42,478 nt of DNA from QNES01 sp023143415 (lineage in GTDB: Bacteria; Pseudomonadota; Gammaproteobacteria; Beggiatoales; Beggiatoaceae). The notes under the pieces are model-generated. The model worked only from the letters and a program-made list of their open reading frames with translations, was not told the DNA's origin and ran no database searches. The position numbers were made by a program, and so were the translations under genes. Below are positions 1-8,047 of the stretch, in pieces. Positions within the stretch are counted from its first letter, which is position 1. Each line of letters begins with the position of its first letter. The DNA is taken from contig DAOVUF010000003.1 of the NCBI GenBank assembly GCA_030632725.1, forward strand, positions 1 through 42,478. The letters are read 5' to 3'.

Positions 1-21
1 ATTTGGCTTCAAAATGTCGAT

Positions 22-83
22 CGGGTTAGCGTAGCGTCACCCGACAATCGCAGGAGAATGTTGGGTGACGCTATCGCTAACCC
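22..83. repeat. Long inverted repeat
   Basis: Arms GGGTTAGCG..GCGTCACCC and GGGTGACGC..CGCTAACCC face each other around a loop of about 20 nt. The arms match apart from a two- to three-base offset in the middle. A related fragment (AGCGTAGGGAAGCGTCACAC) lies near 24575. It looks like a dispersed palindrome; no gene overlaps it. Confidence 0.7.
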
Positions 84-114
84 AACCTACAGCAGTCAAT
101 AATCCTTAAGTAAG

Positions 115-248
115 TGCCATTAGGATTGCCCCTACAACATTTCAGCCTAAAGTTTTTCTTCAAAAAACTTTAGGCTGAAATACTCTTATGAAGACGGACG
201 AAAATATTCTGATGTAGGCTGCACCCCCTTGTGGTTGCCCTGAGTACG
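115..248. repeat. L-type composite palindrome (degenerate copy)
   Basis: This copy has GGATTGCCCCTACA on the left, an H-type hairpin at 139-181 (arms TTTCAGCCTAAAG / CTTTAGGCTGAAA) and TTGTGGTTGCCCTGAGTA on the right. It matches the better copies at 17594-17745 and 20128-20321, but the left terminal repeat is eroded and the right arm carries changes. Confidence 0.75.
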
Positions 249-283
249 TTTATATATCAAAAAAAGTATCGGATGATAAATTT

Positions 284-790
284 ATGATTCAAGTTAGTTA
301 TTGGCACTGGTGGATGCTGGCAGCGGCATTATTAACACTAGAATTTTTAGCACTAGGCACTTTCGGCTCATTTTTTTTATGGCCAGCTATCGCAGCAGCT
401 ATCATCGGTTTTCTGACACTATTATTTCCTATGCTCAGTCTGGAATATCAAGTGATCATTTTAGGACTGGTTTCAATCGTCAGTGTGTTGGTTGGACGCT
501 TGTATCTCGGTAAATATCCACTGGGTAACGATGAACCCTTTCTTAACCGACGCGGTGCTGAATTAGTCGGGCGTACTTATTACGTCAGCGAAGCTATTAT
601 TAATGGCATAGGTAGAATTGATGTTGATGATGGGAGTTGGTGTGTAGAAGGACCTGATTGTTCCGTTGGTACTCATATTAAAGTGGTCAGTGCGGGCAAT
701 GTACGTCTCAAGGTAGAACTTTTGTCGAAAAAACAGCAAGTCAAGCCTGTTGGAAAGTTACGAACGATGATAAAAAAGAAAAGTGGATAG
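284..790 (+). CDS. NfeD family membrane protein
   Basis: This 168-residue protein starts with three hydrophobic segments (about residues 8-25, 28-52 and 53-72). A soluble C-terminal part of about 85-145 follows, with the pattern RGAELVGRTYYVSE..GIGRIDVDDGSWCVEG, typical of the OB-fold domain of short NfeD proteins. Members usually sit in the inner membrane beside a stomatin/SPFH protein and are thought to help membrane-protein quality control. No stomatin gene is visible downstream, where a rhodanese gene follows after 75 nt; the upstream neighbour lies outside the window. The family call is sure; the role here is inferred. Confidence 0.85.
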   Translation: MIQVSYWHWWMLAAALLTLEFLALGTFGSFFLWPAIAAAIIGFLTLLFPMLSLEYQVIILGLVSIVSVLVGRLYLGKYPLGNDEPFLNRRGAELVGRTYYVSEAIINGIGRIDVDDGSWCVEGPDCSVGTHIKVVSAGNVRLKVELLSKKQQVKPVGKLRTMIKKKSG

Positions 791-865
791 GGAAATTTTT
801 GTTAATGATTTAAGATGCTAAAGCGTTGAACTCCAATAAACGCTAATTCTTAAAAGAATGAAATA

Positions 866-1309
866 ATGAACGATTCAGGTATTATTCCTATTAGCCCTAA
901 AGACGCATGGCAAATGTTACAAGATAATCCCAAAGCATTGTTCATTGATATACGCGCAGAAATGGAATACTTATTTATAGGACATCCAAAAGGTGCAATA
1001 CATGTCGCTTGGATTGACGAGCCTGACTGGAAAATTAATCCACGTTTTGCGACGGATGTGCGAAAAGTGATGTTAGGTGGCATTATTTCTGATTATGAAG
1101 ATAAAGAACACCAAATAGATGCCGCGCCAGTGCTACTAATTTGTCGTAGTGGACGACGTTCTCTGGAAGCGGGAAAAACCCTTGTTAAGGATGGTTTTAC
1201 CAATGTTTATAATATCACTGAAGGATTTGAAGGAGCTTTAGATGTGGAGCATCATCGCAGCACATTGGGTGGGTGGCGTTTTCATGGATTGCCTTGGGAA
1301 CAGTGTTAA
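866..1309 (+). CDS. Rhodanese-like sulfurtransferase domain protein
   Basis: This single rhodanese domain of 147 residues has the active-site loop CRSGRRS at residues 93-99, with C93 as the persulfide-carrying cysteine. The upstream FIDIRAEMEY and GHPKGAIHVAW segments are the usual first motifs of the fold. There is no signal peptide, so it should be cytoplasmic. Rhodaneses move sulfane sulfur between thiols, which would fit a sulfur-oxidising host, but the substrate cannot be read from the sequence. It lies 75 nt after the NfeD-like gene on the same strand and may be cotranscribed with it. Confidence 0.9.
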   Translation: MNDSGIIPISPKDAWQMLQDNPKALFIDIRAEMEYLFIGHPKGAIHVAWIDEPDWKINPRFATDVRKVMLGGIISDYEDKEHQIDAAPVLLICRSGRRSLEAGKTLVKDGFTNVYNITEGFEGALDVEHHRSTLGGWRFHGLPWEQC

Positions 1310-1370
1310 TTTTTTTTATATTAAAAACCCAGTTTCTTGAAAGTTGGTGAAGTTATTTGAAAAACGAGAA

Positions 1371-1399
1371 TTGTTAGCTCTTGACAAATTTAGTATAAT
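1371..1399 (+). promoter_or_regulatory. Sigma-70 type promoter of rpsT
   Basis: TTGTTA (1371-1376) and TATAAT (1394-1399) are separated by 17 nt, about 50 nt before the rpsT start. A TTGACA at 1381-1386 lies only 7 nt from the -10 box, so it is too close to act as its -35 element. Confidence 0.65.
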
Positions 1400-1449
1400 G
1401 TTTACTCGAAACTGTTTTTAATACTAAATTATTTTTAAAAGGTGATATT

Positions 1450-1719
1450 GTGGCAAATTCTGCTCAAGCGAAAAAACGTGCTCGTCAAGCTGAAAAGCAT
1501 CGTCAACATAATATGAGTCTGCGTTCTAAATTGCGTACTTCTATAAAGAAAGTGGTTAATATAATCACTGCTGGTAATAAAGTTGAAGCACAAGCTGCTT
1601 TTAAAATTGCTGAGCCTGTTATAGATGTTATGGTTGGTAAGGGTTTAATTCATAAAAATAAGGCGGCTCGCCATAAAAGTCGCCTTAATGCTCGTATTCT
1701 TGCTATGCAGTCTTCTTAA
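1450..1719 (+). CDS. rpsT: 30S ribosomal protein S20
   Basis: This 89-residue basic protein begins ANSAQAKKRARQAEKHRQHN and ends RHKSRLNARILAMQ, which is full-length S20 of the small ribosomal subunit. The start is GTG at 1450, preceded by AAAAGGTGA as ribosome-binding site. No ATG is available near the conserved N-terminus, so the rare start is real. In E. coli rpsT also uses a weak start (TTG), linked to autoregulation by S20; a similar control here is an inference. The gene has its own promoter, overlaps the convergent regulator gene by 3-4 nt, and ends in a hairpin inside that gene. Confidence 0.97.
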   Translation: MANSAQAKKRARQAEKHRQHNMSLRSKLRTSIKKVVNIITAGNKVEAQAAFKIAEPVIDVMVGKGLIHKNKAARHKSRLNARILAMQSS

Positions 1720-3122
1720 TGGAAAAAGATACTGTCGCCTTCGGGCGCGGTATCTTTATCTGTGCATTGGCAAAAATTCAATAGATTTATTTTATGTTCT
1801 GCAAGCATAAGTTTAAATTCATCTTTTTCACATCCCGCAATATGAGCTGCGTCTGTGATGTTACCTCTAACCATACGCAATACGCGGTTTAAATAATAAC
1901 GGTTAAATTCTTGACGCGCTTGTGCAAGCGTTTGAAATTTATTTTCACTTTCAGATAATGCCTGTTTTACCAATGATGCAGGAATCAAGGGAGAAGGTGA
2001 TAATACACAACAATGTTCTATAACGTTTTGCAGTTGTCGTACATTCCCTGGCCAAGGTAATGATTTCATGTATTCCAAAGCATCGGTGGAAAAGCGTATT
2101 GGTTCTACATTCTCTTTTTTTGCTTGTTCAATCAAAAAATGATCTATTAATAATGGTATATCTTCACCACGTTCCGCTAAGGTGGGTATATATAAGGGTA
2201 TCACATTGAGTCTATAATATAAGTCTTCCCGAAATTCGCCACGTTTTACTATTATTTCTAAATCTTGAAGTGTTGCCGATATTATCCGTACATCAACATC
2301 TATGTTGTGAACGGCACCAACGGGTTTGATTTTGCCATCTTGTAATACTCGTAAGAGTTTAACTTGTAAAGAAGGCGACATATCACCAATTTCATCTAAA
2401 AACAATGTTCCCCCATTGGCTGCTTGAAATAACCCTAAATTTTTTCGTACTGCACCTGTAAAAGCGCCTTTTTCGTGTCCAAATAACTCAGATTCTAACA
2501 ATTGTTCAGATAATGCCCCGCAATTAATTGCCATAAAAACTTCATCACTACGATTGCTGTTTTGGTGAATGGCGTGAGCTAATAGTTCTTTACCTGTGCC
2601 AGTTGCACCACCAATAAATACGTTGCTACGGGTTTTGGCGACACGCTGTGCCAATTTTAACAAATTTGCCATAATAGTGCTTTGGTGGATAATTTCTGGG
2701 GCAAATTCAGTTTCAATCTCGCTTGTTCGTATAAAACTGAGAGCAGACTTTACACAGCGAAATAATTCATCTGGTTCAACAGGTTTAGTTAAAAACTCAA
2801 AGACACCTTGATGGGTGGCACAAACCGCGTCGGAAATATGGGCAGTACCACTTAGCATAATCACAGGTAAAATAGAGTTATACTTTTGAATTTCATTAAG
2901 CAGGGCAATGCCGTCCATGTCTTCCATGCGTAAATCCGTGATGACCAGATCAGGCTGAAAAGTGGGTAAGTTTCTAACTGCATCGCTACCACTTTCTTCT
3001 GTCTTAATTTCGTAGCCCTTTTCTTCCAGCCATGCAGTTATCATAGTTAGTATGACAGAATCATCATCAACTAACAAAATTCGCGGGGAGCGGGTTTTCT
3101 CAGACGATTTTTTATTAAACAT
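1716..3122 (-). CDS. glrR: Sigma-54 dependent response regulator, GlrR-like
   Basis: This 468-residue regulator has three parts. The receiver domain spans about 14-126 (acidic D20/D21, phospho-acceptor D63, K113). The AAA+ domain spans about 145-370 (Walker A GATGTGKE at 172-179, sigma-54 contact loop GAFTGA at 219-224, Walker B FLDE at 241-244). A C-terminal Fis-type helix-turn-helix lies near 400-450. The receiver pattern ITDLRMEDMDG..GVFEFLTKPV resembles GlrR (YfhA) of the GlrK/GlrR envelope-stress system. No histidine kinase gene adjoins it, so it is an orphan here. The last codons fold as the rpsT terminator. The NtrC-class call is sure; the GlrR assignment is likely. Confidence 0.9.
   Translation of the reverse strand: MFNKKSSEKTRSPRILLVDDDSVILTMITAWLEEKGYEIKTEESGSDAVRNLPTFQPDLVITDLRMEDMDGIALLNEIQKYNSILPVIMLSGTAHISDAVCATHQGVFEFLTKPVEPDELFRCVKSALSFIRTSEIETEFAPEIIHQSTIMANLLKLAQRVAKTRSNVFIGGATGTGKELLAHAIHQNSNRSDEVFMAINCGALSEQLLESELFGHEKGAFTGAVRKNLGLFQAANGGTLFLDEIGDMSPSLQVKLLRVLQDGKIKPVGAVHNIDVDVRIISATLQDLEIIVKRGEFREDLYYRLNVIPLYIPTLAERGEDIPLLIDHFLIEQAKKENVEPIRFSTDALEYMKSLPWPGNVRQLQNVIEHCCVLSPSPLIPASLVKQALSESENKFQTLAQARQEFNRYYLNRVLRMVRGNITDAAHIAGCEKDEFKLMLAEHKINLLNFCQCTDKDTAPEGDSIFFH
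1723..1759 (+). terminator. Hairpin terminator of rpsT inside the 3' end of the convergent gene
   Basis: AAAGATACTGTCGCC and GGCGCGGTATCTTT form a stem of about 14 bp, with one bulged T and two G-T pairs, closed by a C(TTCG)G tetraloop. An A-run before and TTT after could allow termination on either strand. On the minus strand it encodes the last residues of the GlrR-like protein. Confidence 0.65.
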
Positions 3123-3524
3123 AATATTAGAAAAATGTGGATTAAGTGTTGATATGAATTTTTCTTACTTATTGAAAGGATGCCCTTATTAAATTCGTAT
3201 AAGATTAGTGCTAAATTTTTTAATACTTTAGGCGTATTCAATTTCACATAAGCCTTTTGAAATTCATTCAATTTTATTAACAGCAATAATCACACCAATT
3301 TTTTTAAACTTGATGTTAATATTAGTTAATTAGAATATTCTAATTTTCTTATATTAACAATGAAACCAACGAAATGATCGAAAAAATCGTTCTAAAAAAC
3401 TTTAAAATTCACGTAATTGCTCACCCCTCCCTTTGATAAAAGTGAAAAAAACGATTCTATAGAGGTTCAGATAAATCACTTCTAAAAACCTGTCAGGTTT
3501 TGGAAACCTGTCAGGTTTGGTGTG

Positions 3525-3569
3525 TGATCGAGGCGAAAGTTTTTTGAAGAAAAACTTTCGCCTCGATCA
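3525..3569. repeat. H hairpin (GGCGAAAG arm variant)
   Basis: The arms TGATCGAGGCGAAAG and CTTTCGCCTCGATCA are perfectly complementary around TTTTTTGAAGAAAAA. Relative to the commonest arm (GGCTAAAG/CTTTAGCC), both sides carry the same compensated change. Confidence 0.85.
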
Positions 3570-3626
3570 TTATTTATTTGAAAAACTATAATATAATTTG
3601 ATGAGCAAGTGTTTTTTAAAGCCAAA

Positions 3627-3758
3627 GCCTAACTACATGGATTGTATATAAAAAAGGATTTCAAGCAAGTACAACCACGCTCTAATCCATTCGAGGTTCA
3701 AGTTTTTTGAAGAAAAACTTGAACCTCGAATCTTATATACAATCCTTGTAGTTATTGT
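3627..3758. repeat. Composite inverted repeat carrying an H hairpin
   Basis: The left arm AACTACATGGATTGTATATAA and the right arm TTATATACAATCCTTGTAGTT enclose about 85 nt, including the H hairpin at 3689-3731 (arms TTCGAGGTTCAAG / CTTGAACCTCGAA). Another copy of the outer element, also with an H hairpin, lies at about 10425-10590. Confidence 0.8.
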
Positions 3759-3792
3759 CTTTAGTAAAAAGCTTGAACATCAAGTATAATAT

Positions 3793-5085
3793 TTAGCGTT
3801 CACGTAACGCTTGCTCTTGTGCTTTTTTAATCGGTTTAAGTAAATAATCAAGTAAACTTTTCTTACCCGTTAAAATATCCACGTTCACAGTCATCCCTGC
3901 TATAATGGGCAAAGGTGAATCATTGCTTCCCAAAGAATTGCGTTCTGTGCGTAGTCGAATTAGAAAAAATGCTTCTCCGCGTTCATTGATGATTGTATCC
4001 GCACTGATATGTTCGAGAGAGGCTTTTAATCCACCAAATGTTGAGAAATCATAAGCGGTTAATTTGATCATCGCTGTTTTGCCAGGGTGCAAAAATGCAA
4101 TGTCGGAAGGGCGAATTTGTGCTTCAATAAGTAAAGTATCTTCTAGGGGAACTATTTCCACTAAATCCATGCCGGGTTGAACGACACCGCCGATGGTTGT
4201 GACTTTGATCCGTTTTATCGTACCTTTAACCGGTGATCGAACTGCGGTACGTATCACACGATCTTTGAGGGCAGGTTTAGATTCAGAGAGACGGGATAAT
4301 TCTGCTTGGATTTCGTTGAGTTCAGATAAAGCACGGGTGCGAAAGATCACTTTGATTTCTTCAATTTTGTGATTTGCCTCAACAATGGAAGATTCAGCAC
4401 GCGGAATACTTAGGCGGGTACTTTCAAATTCAACTTTAATTGCACTGGCTTCACGTTGTAAATGCAATAATTCAACTTCAGATAATACCCCTTTTTTAAC
4501 GAGGGGTTTAGTGATTTTTAGTTCTTTTTGTACCAGATTATAACTGTGTTGTAATTGGTGTTGTCTTGATTTTAATTCTTTAATCTCAAGTGTGATCTGA
4601 TTTTTTTGCTGATTTAAAATGGCAATGCTGGCTTGTAATTCTTGTTGATGCGATTGAGCTAAGGAACGTTCATTGAGAAATAGTTCTCGTTTTGATTTTT
4701 TTAATTTTCGGGGTAATTTAAACGGTTTGCCCTGGGATTCTGCTGTTAAACGCGCTTTCTTCGCTTCCATAGCCGATGAAGTGACTTGGCTTTCGCGGTA
4801 AGAAGATGCAAAGCGAGTATCATCAATCCGTAGTAATACTTGATCTTTTTTGACAATATCTCCTTCTTTAATTAAAATTTCTGAGACAATGCCACCTTCA
4901 AGATTTTGTACGACTTGCACCTGGCTCGAAGGGATTACTTTACCATAACCGCGAGTGACTTCATCAATGATAGAGTAATGTGCCCAAACGCCGGCGGTGG
5001 TAAAAAATAAGACGGTTATCCATAGAATGAGATGAGTAAAGCGGGGGGGGCGATTATGGTTTAAAAGGTATTTATATTCTCGCAT
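3793..5085 (-). CDS. HlyD-family type I secretion membrane-fusion protein
   Basis: This 430-residue protein has a short cytoplasmic N-terminus, one membrane span (about residues 18-40), a barrel-sandwich/lipoyl-like motif (VQVVQNLEGGIVSEILIKEG, about 57-76), a long coiled coil (about 130-290) and a C-terminal beta domain. It matches the periplasmic adaptor of type I secretion systems, which links an inner-membrane ABC exporter to a TolC-like channel. Neither an ABC exporter nor an outer-membrane partner lies beside it, so its substrate is unknown. The start ATG at 5085 follows a GGAGAAA ribosome site. A hairpin separates it from the upstream signalling gene. Confidence 0.9.
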   Translation of the reverse strand: MREYKYLLNHNRPPRFTHLILWITVLFFTTAGVWAHYSIIDEVTRGYGKVIPSSQVQVVQNLEGGIVSEILIKEGDIVKKDQVLLRIDDTRFASSYRESQVTSSAMEAKKARLTAESQGKPFKLPRKLKKSKRELFLNERSLAQSHQQELQASIAILNQQKNQITLEIKELKSRQHQLQHSYNLVQKELKITKPLVKKGVLSEVELLHLQREASAIKVEFESTRLSIPRAESSIVEANHKIEEIKVIFRTRALSELNEIQAELSRLSESKPALKDRVIRTAVRSPVKGTIKRIKVTTIGGVVQPGMDLVEIVPLEDTLLIEAQIRPSDIAFLHPGKTAMIKLTAYDFSTFGGLKASLEHISADTIINERGEAFFLIRLRTERNSLGSNDSPLPIIAGMTVNVDILTGKKSLLDYLLKPIKKAQEQALRER

Positions 5086-5117
5086 TTTCGGATTTCTCCG
5101 CTTGAAATGAGGTTTAA

Positions 5118-5146
5118 TAAATCCGATTTTTGAAAAATCGGATTTA
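5118..5146. repeat. Hairpin between signalling gene and HlyD gene
   Basis: AAATCCGATTTTT and AAAAATCGGATTT pair around a G in the 83-nt gap between the two minus-strand genes. The same AAATCCGATTTTT module recurs inside T-family elements (22260-22400, 29812-29945, 32540-32575). It could act as a terminator, but it lacks a clear terminal T-run. Confidence 0.7.
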
Positions 5147-5168
5147 TCAGTTTGAAATCACACCAAAG

Positions 5169-7268
5169 TTAATCAATCATAAACAAATCTTTTGGTTCAG
5201 CAATCCAATAACCTTGCACATAATCAACATCGCTTTCTTTCAGTTTATCAAGCGTTGCTTGATTTTCAACATTTTCAGCAATCGTTTGGATTTGCATGAT
5301 ATGAGCTATTTCATTAATAGATTTAACCATTGCATAATCGACTTTATCATCAACGATATTTTTAATTAATGTGCCATCAATTTTTAAAAAATCGACCGGT
5401 AGAATTTTTAAATAAGCGAATGAAGCGATTCCAGAACTAAAATTGTCTAGTGCGAAACGACAGCCCCGTTTTTTGAGTGTCGTCATAAAATTCAAAACGC
5501 CGGTGAGATTACTAAGTGCAGTGGTTTCTGTGATTTCAAAGCATATTTTATCTGTTGGAATTTCAGTATGGTCAATACACTCTTTTACATTCTCTAAAAA
5601 CAGGGGATCATTTAATGAGTAACCGGATATATTAATGCTTGCTAAAGTCAAGTGTTCCAAATGTTTAGGATGTTCACCTAATAATTTTAATAACTTAATA
5701 ATGACCCACATATCTAAAGAGGGCATTAAATTATAGCGCGTTGCCGCAGATAAAAACGCGCCTGGAGACACTAAACGGTCTTCAAAATTCATGCGTAGCA
5801 AAATTTCATAATTCTTTTCGACATGGGTGTCCTCTCGCAGAGGAACAATCGCTTGAGAAAATAAAAGAAAGCCTTGATCTTTTTCAAGGTTGTCGTTAAT
5901 TAAAGAAACCCATTGTATATTTTGATCAGGCTGATTTCCATCATTTTCTTTATAAATATAAACGCCATTACGCCCGGCATTCTTTGCCCCATAACAAGCC
6001 GTGTCTGCCATGGCGACGATGCTTTTTGGATGAGTCATTTGAGGAGAAATGGGTACAAAACCAATACTGGCTCCTATACTAAAAACACCTTTTTCTTCTT
6101 CCTCATTTTCCCAAAAAAATCTAAAACGTTCAATGCTTTTACATAAATTATTAGCAATATCTAAAGCGTGTTGCAAGGTGCAATTTTCAAGTAAAAGGCC
6201 AAATTCATCTCCGCCCAATCGAGCTAATGTTGATTTTCTAAAGGTGGTATGTGCATCAACTGTTTGTTGTAAGATCAATGCAATATCTTTAAGCAATTGG
6301 TCACCCGCTTCATGTCCACAGCTATCATTCACGATTTTAAATCGATCCAAATCAATATACAGCAAGGCATGTTCTATATTGTCATCACGCGGACTTTGTA
6401 CCAACAGTTTCAATTGTGCTTGAAATTCAAGCCGATTGTATAAACTGGTAAGGGCATCATGTTTCGCTTTAAAGGAAAGTTCTTTGGTCATTTTGCGTGT
6501 TTCTGTGACATTATGAAACACTAAAACGACACCGATGACATTTCCATTACGATCCTTAATTGGTGCGGCTAAATTGTCTATGGCAAACTTTTTCTTCTGT
6601 TGACGGTGAATGAGTACGTGATCATTTTCTAATTTCACCATTTTACATTCTTCCAAACTGCACTGTATTGGAAATTCAATGGGCTGCTGCGTGTATTCGT
6701 CAGTAATTGAAAAGACTTGATTTAAAGGCAATCCTTGTGCTTCTTGTGTATTCCAGCCTGTTAACGTTTCAGCAACCGGATTTAAAAATTCCACCATTCC
6801 CTTAGCATCAGTCGTGATCACGCCATCACCAATAGAAGCTAAAGTCACTAATGCTCTTTCTTTTTCATCAAATAATGCTTCTTCAGCACGTTTGGCTTGC
6901 AGAATATAGTGAATGCGATTGCGTAAGACATCTAAATTAACCGGTTTCGTAATATAATCTATCGCACCTGCGGCATAAGCATTATCAATCCATTGCCGTT
7001 CAACACAAGCCGTTACCATGATAATGGGCAGATTTTTCGCCTCTGGCAACTTTTTGATTTGTTCACAAGCGGTTACACCATCAATAATAGGCATCTCCGC
7101 ATCCATTAGAATCAAGTCTGGACGATGCTCAATAAAGTAATCTATCGCTTGTTGACCATCTTCAGCCATTTTGACAGCATATCCATATTTTTTTAGAACT
7201 TGTTCTAACATTTTGCGAATCAATAGGGCATCATCAACGATTAAAATATGGGCAGGGCTATTTTTCAT
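5169..7268 (-). CDS. Response regulator with PAS, GGDEF and EAL domains
   Basis: This 699-residue protein is ordered receiver (phospho-acceptor D56, K108), PAS (about 137-255), GGDEF (GGDEF at 352-356) and EAL (about 465-695). The cyclase motif is intact. The upstream inhibitory RxxD site is not recognisable (FRKST in its place), so product inhibition may be lost. In the EAL half the signature reads EIL (488-490) instead of EAL, and the DDFG loop reads DNFSSG (608-613). The second Asp is therefore Asn, which may weaken phosphodiesterase activity, although other metal and catalytic positions (INIS, FEITE, LKID, AENVE) persist. It likely controls cyclic di-GMP in response to phosphotransfer. 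It overlaps the upstream HPt gene by 4 nt. Confidence 0.92.
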   Translation of the reverse strand: MKNSPAHILIVDDALLIRKMLEQVLKKYGYAVKMAEDGQQAIDYFIEHRPDLILMDAEMPIIDGVTACEQIKKLPEAKNLPIIMVTACVERQWIDNAYAAGAIDYITKPVNLDVLRNRIHYILQAKRAEEALFDEKERALVTLASIGDGVITTDAKGMVEFLNPVAETLTGWNTQEAQGLPLNQVFSITDEYTQQPIEFPIQCSLEECKMVKLENDHVLIHRQQKKKFAIDNLAAPIKDRNGNVIGVVLVFHNVTETRKMTKELSFKAKHDALTSLYNRLEFQAQLKLLVQSPRDDNIEHALLYIDLDRFKIVNDSCGHEAGDQLLKDIALILQQTVDAHTTFRKSTLARLGGDEFGLLLENCTLQHALDIANNLCKSIERFRFFWENEEEEKGVFSIGASIGFVPISPQMTHPKSIVAMADTACYGAKNAGRNGVYIYKENDGNQPDQNIQWVSLINDNLEKDQGFLLFSQAIVPLREDTHVEKNYEILLRMNFEDRLVSPGAFLSAATRYNLMPSLDMWVIIKLLKLLGEHPKHLEHLTLASINISGYSLNDPLFLENVKECIDHTEIPTDKICFEITETTALSNLTGVLNFMTTLKKRGCRFALDNFSSGIASFAYLKILPVDFLKIDGTLIKNIVDDKVDYAMVKSINEIAHIMQIQTIAENVENQATLDKLKESDVDYVQGYWIAEPKDLFMID

Positions 7269-7639
7269 AATTGTCCACCTGATTTTAAAGTGGCTTCAAA
7301 ATGTGCAAATTCTGCTTCTATTTGAGCTAAAATTTCGGGTATCTTTTCAAGTGAACCCTGTTGTGCCAAGGTTTCCATTTCTTCACATAAAACACCTAGC
7401 TGCATGGCACCTAATTGTAAACTTTCACCTTTAAACTGATGCGCTTTACGGCGTAGCTCATTAGCATTGCCAGTCGCAACCCATTGCTGCAAATTGGCTA
7501 AGTGTTCTGTCGCAGACTGTATAAATTGTTGAATGAACAACCGCGTTGTTTCAGCCCCGACGATTTTTTCTAAAGTTTTCAGCGTTTCTGGATCGTAAGT
7601 TGGTACGACGGTGTTATTGGTTGTTTCTGACTGAGTCAT
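7265..7639 (-). CDS. Histidine phosphotransfer (HPt) protein
   Basis: This 124-residue helical protein has the HPt signature KAHQFKGESLQLGA, with H67 as the likely phosphorylated histidine. It passes phosphate between a hybrid kinase and a receiver domain. Its end overlaps the start of the REC-PAS-GGDEF-EAL gene by 4 nt (ATGA-type coupling), so the two are almost surely cotranscribed and that receiver is the natural partner. The kinase is not adjacent; the hybrid kinases at 24.8 and 30.7 kb are possible donors by inference only. Confidence 0.9.
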   Translation of the reverse strand: MTQSETTNNTVVPTYDPETLKTLEKIVGAETTRLFIQQFIQSATEHLANLQQWVATGNANELRRKAHQFKGESLQLGAMQLGVLCEEMETLAQQGSLEKIPEILAQIEAEFAHFEATLKSGGQL

Positions 7640-7663
7640 TGTTATAAATTAATGATGAATGGT

Positions 7664-8038
7664 TTCAAGGCTAAAGTTTTTTTAAAGAAAAAACTTTAGC
7701 CTTGAATTATGGTAACTACTCAGGGCAACCATAAAGGATTGCCCCTACAATTCAGAGCAACCATAAAGGATTCGAGGTTTGAGTTTTTTGAAAAAAAAAC
7801 TCAAACCTCGAATGCCCCTACAACATTTCAGCCTAAAGTTTTTCTTCAAAAAACTTTAGGCTGAAATATTCTTATGAAGACGGACGAAAATATTTTTATG
7901 TAGGGGCAATCCCTTGTGGTTGCCCTGAATTGTAGGGGCAATCCCTTGTGGTTGCCCTGAATTGTAGGGGCAATCCTTTATGGTTGCCCTGAGTAGTTAC
8001 CGTTTTTTTAAAGAAAAAACTTTAGCCTCGAATCGAAA
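7664..8038. repeat. Stacked palindromes: L element expanded by tandem copies and an H insertion
   Basis: This is the gene-free gap before moeB. An H variant (TTCAAGGCTAAAG / CTTTAGCCTTGAA) lies at 7664-7706. An L element runs from GGTAACTACTCAGGGCAACC near 7710 to GGTTGCCCTGAGTAGTTACC near 8004. Inside it, an H hairpin at 7772-7812 splits GGAT from TGCCCC, the central hairpin is at 7825-7867, and a unit of about 32 bp (TGTAGGGGCAATCCCTTG...) is repeated three times at about 7901-7995. At 8005-8032 only the loop and right arm of another H remain. Confidence 0.85.
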
Positions 8039-8047
8039 CCATTAAAA

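Larger units (their letters stand above)
3123..3792. other. Gene-free stretch with several palindromes
   Basis: I see no coding sequence. It holds a hairpin of two ACCTGTCAGGT units (about 3488-3518), an H-type hairpin at 3525-3569 (arms TGATCGAGGCGAAAG / CTTTCGCCTCGATCA), and a composite element of about 3630-3758. That element has outer arms close to AACTACAAGGATTGTATATAA and its reverse complement, enclosing another H hairpin at 3689-3731. The part next to 3123 is AT-rich and presumably holds the regulator's promoter. Confidence 0.7.

Noticed and set aside
1381..1386. TTGACA as -35 box for rpsT
   Set aside because: It is only 7 nt from the TATAAT box; TTGTTA at 1371 has the correct 17-nt spacing.
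7710..8004. CRISPR-like array
   Set aside because: The repeated units of about 32 bp are contiguous without spacers and belong to a palindromic element; no cas genes are present.
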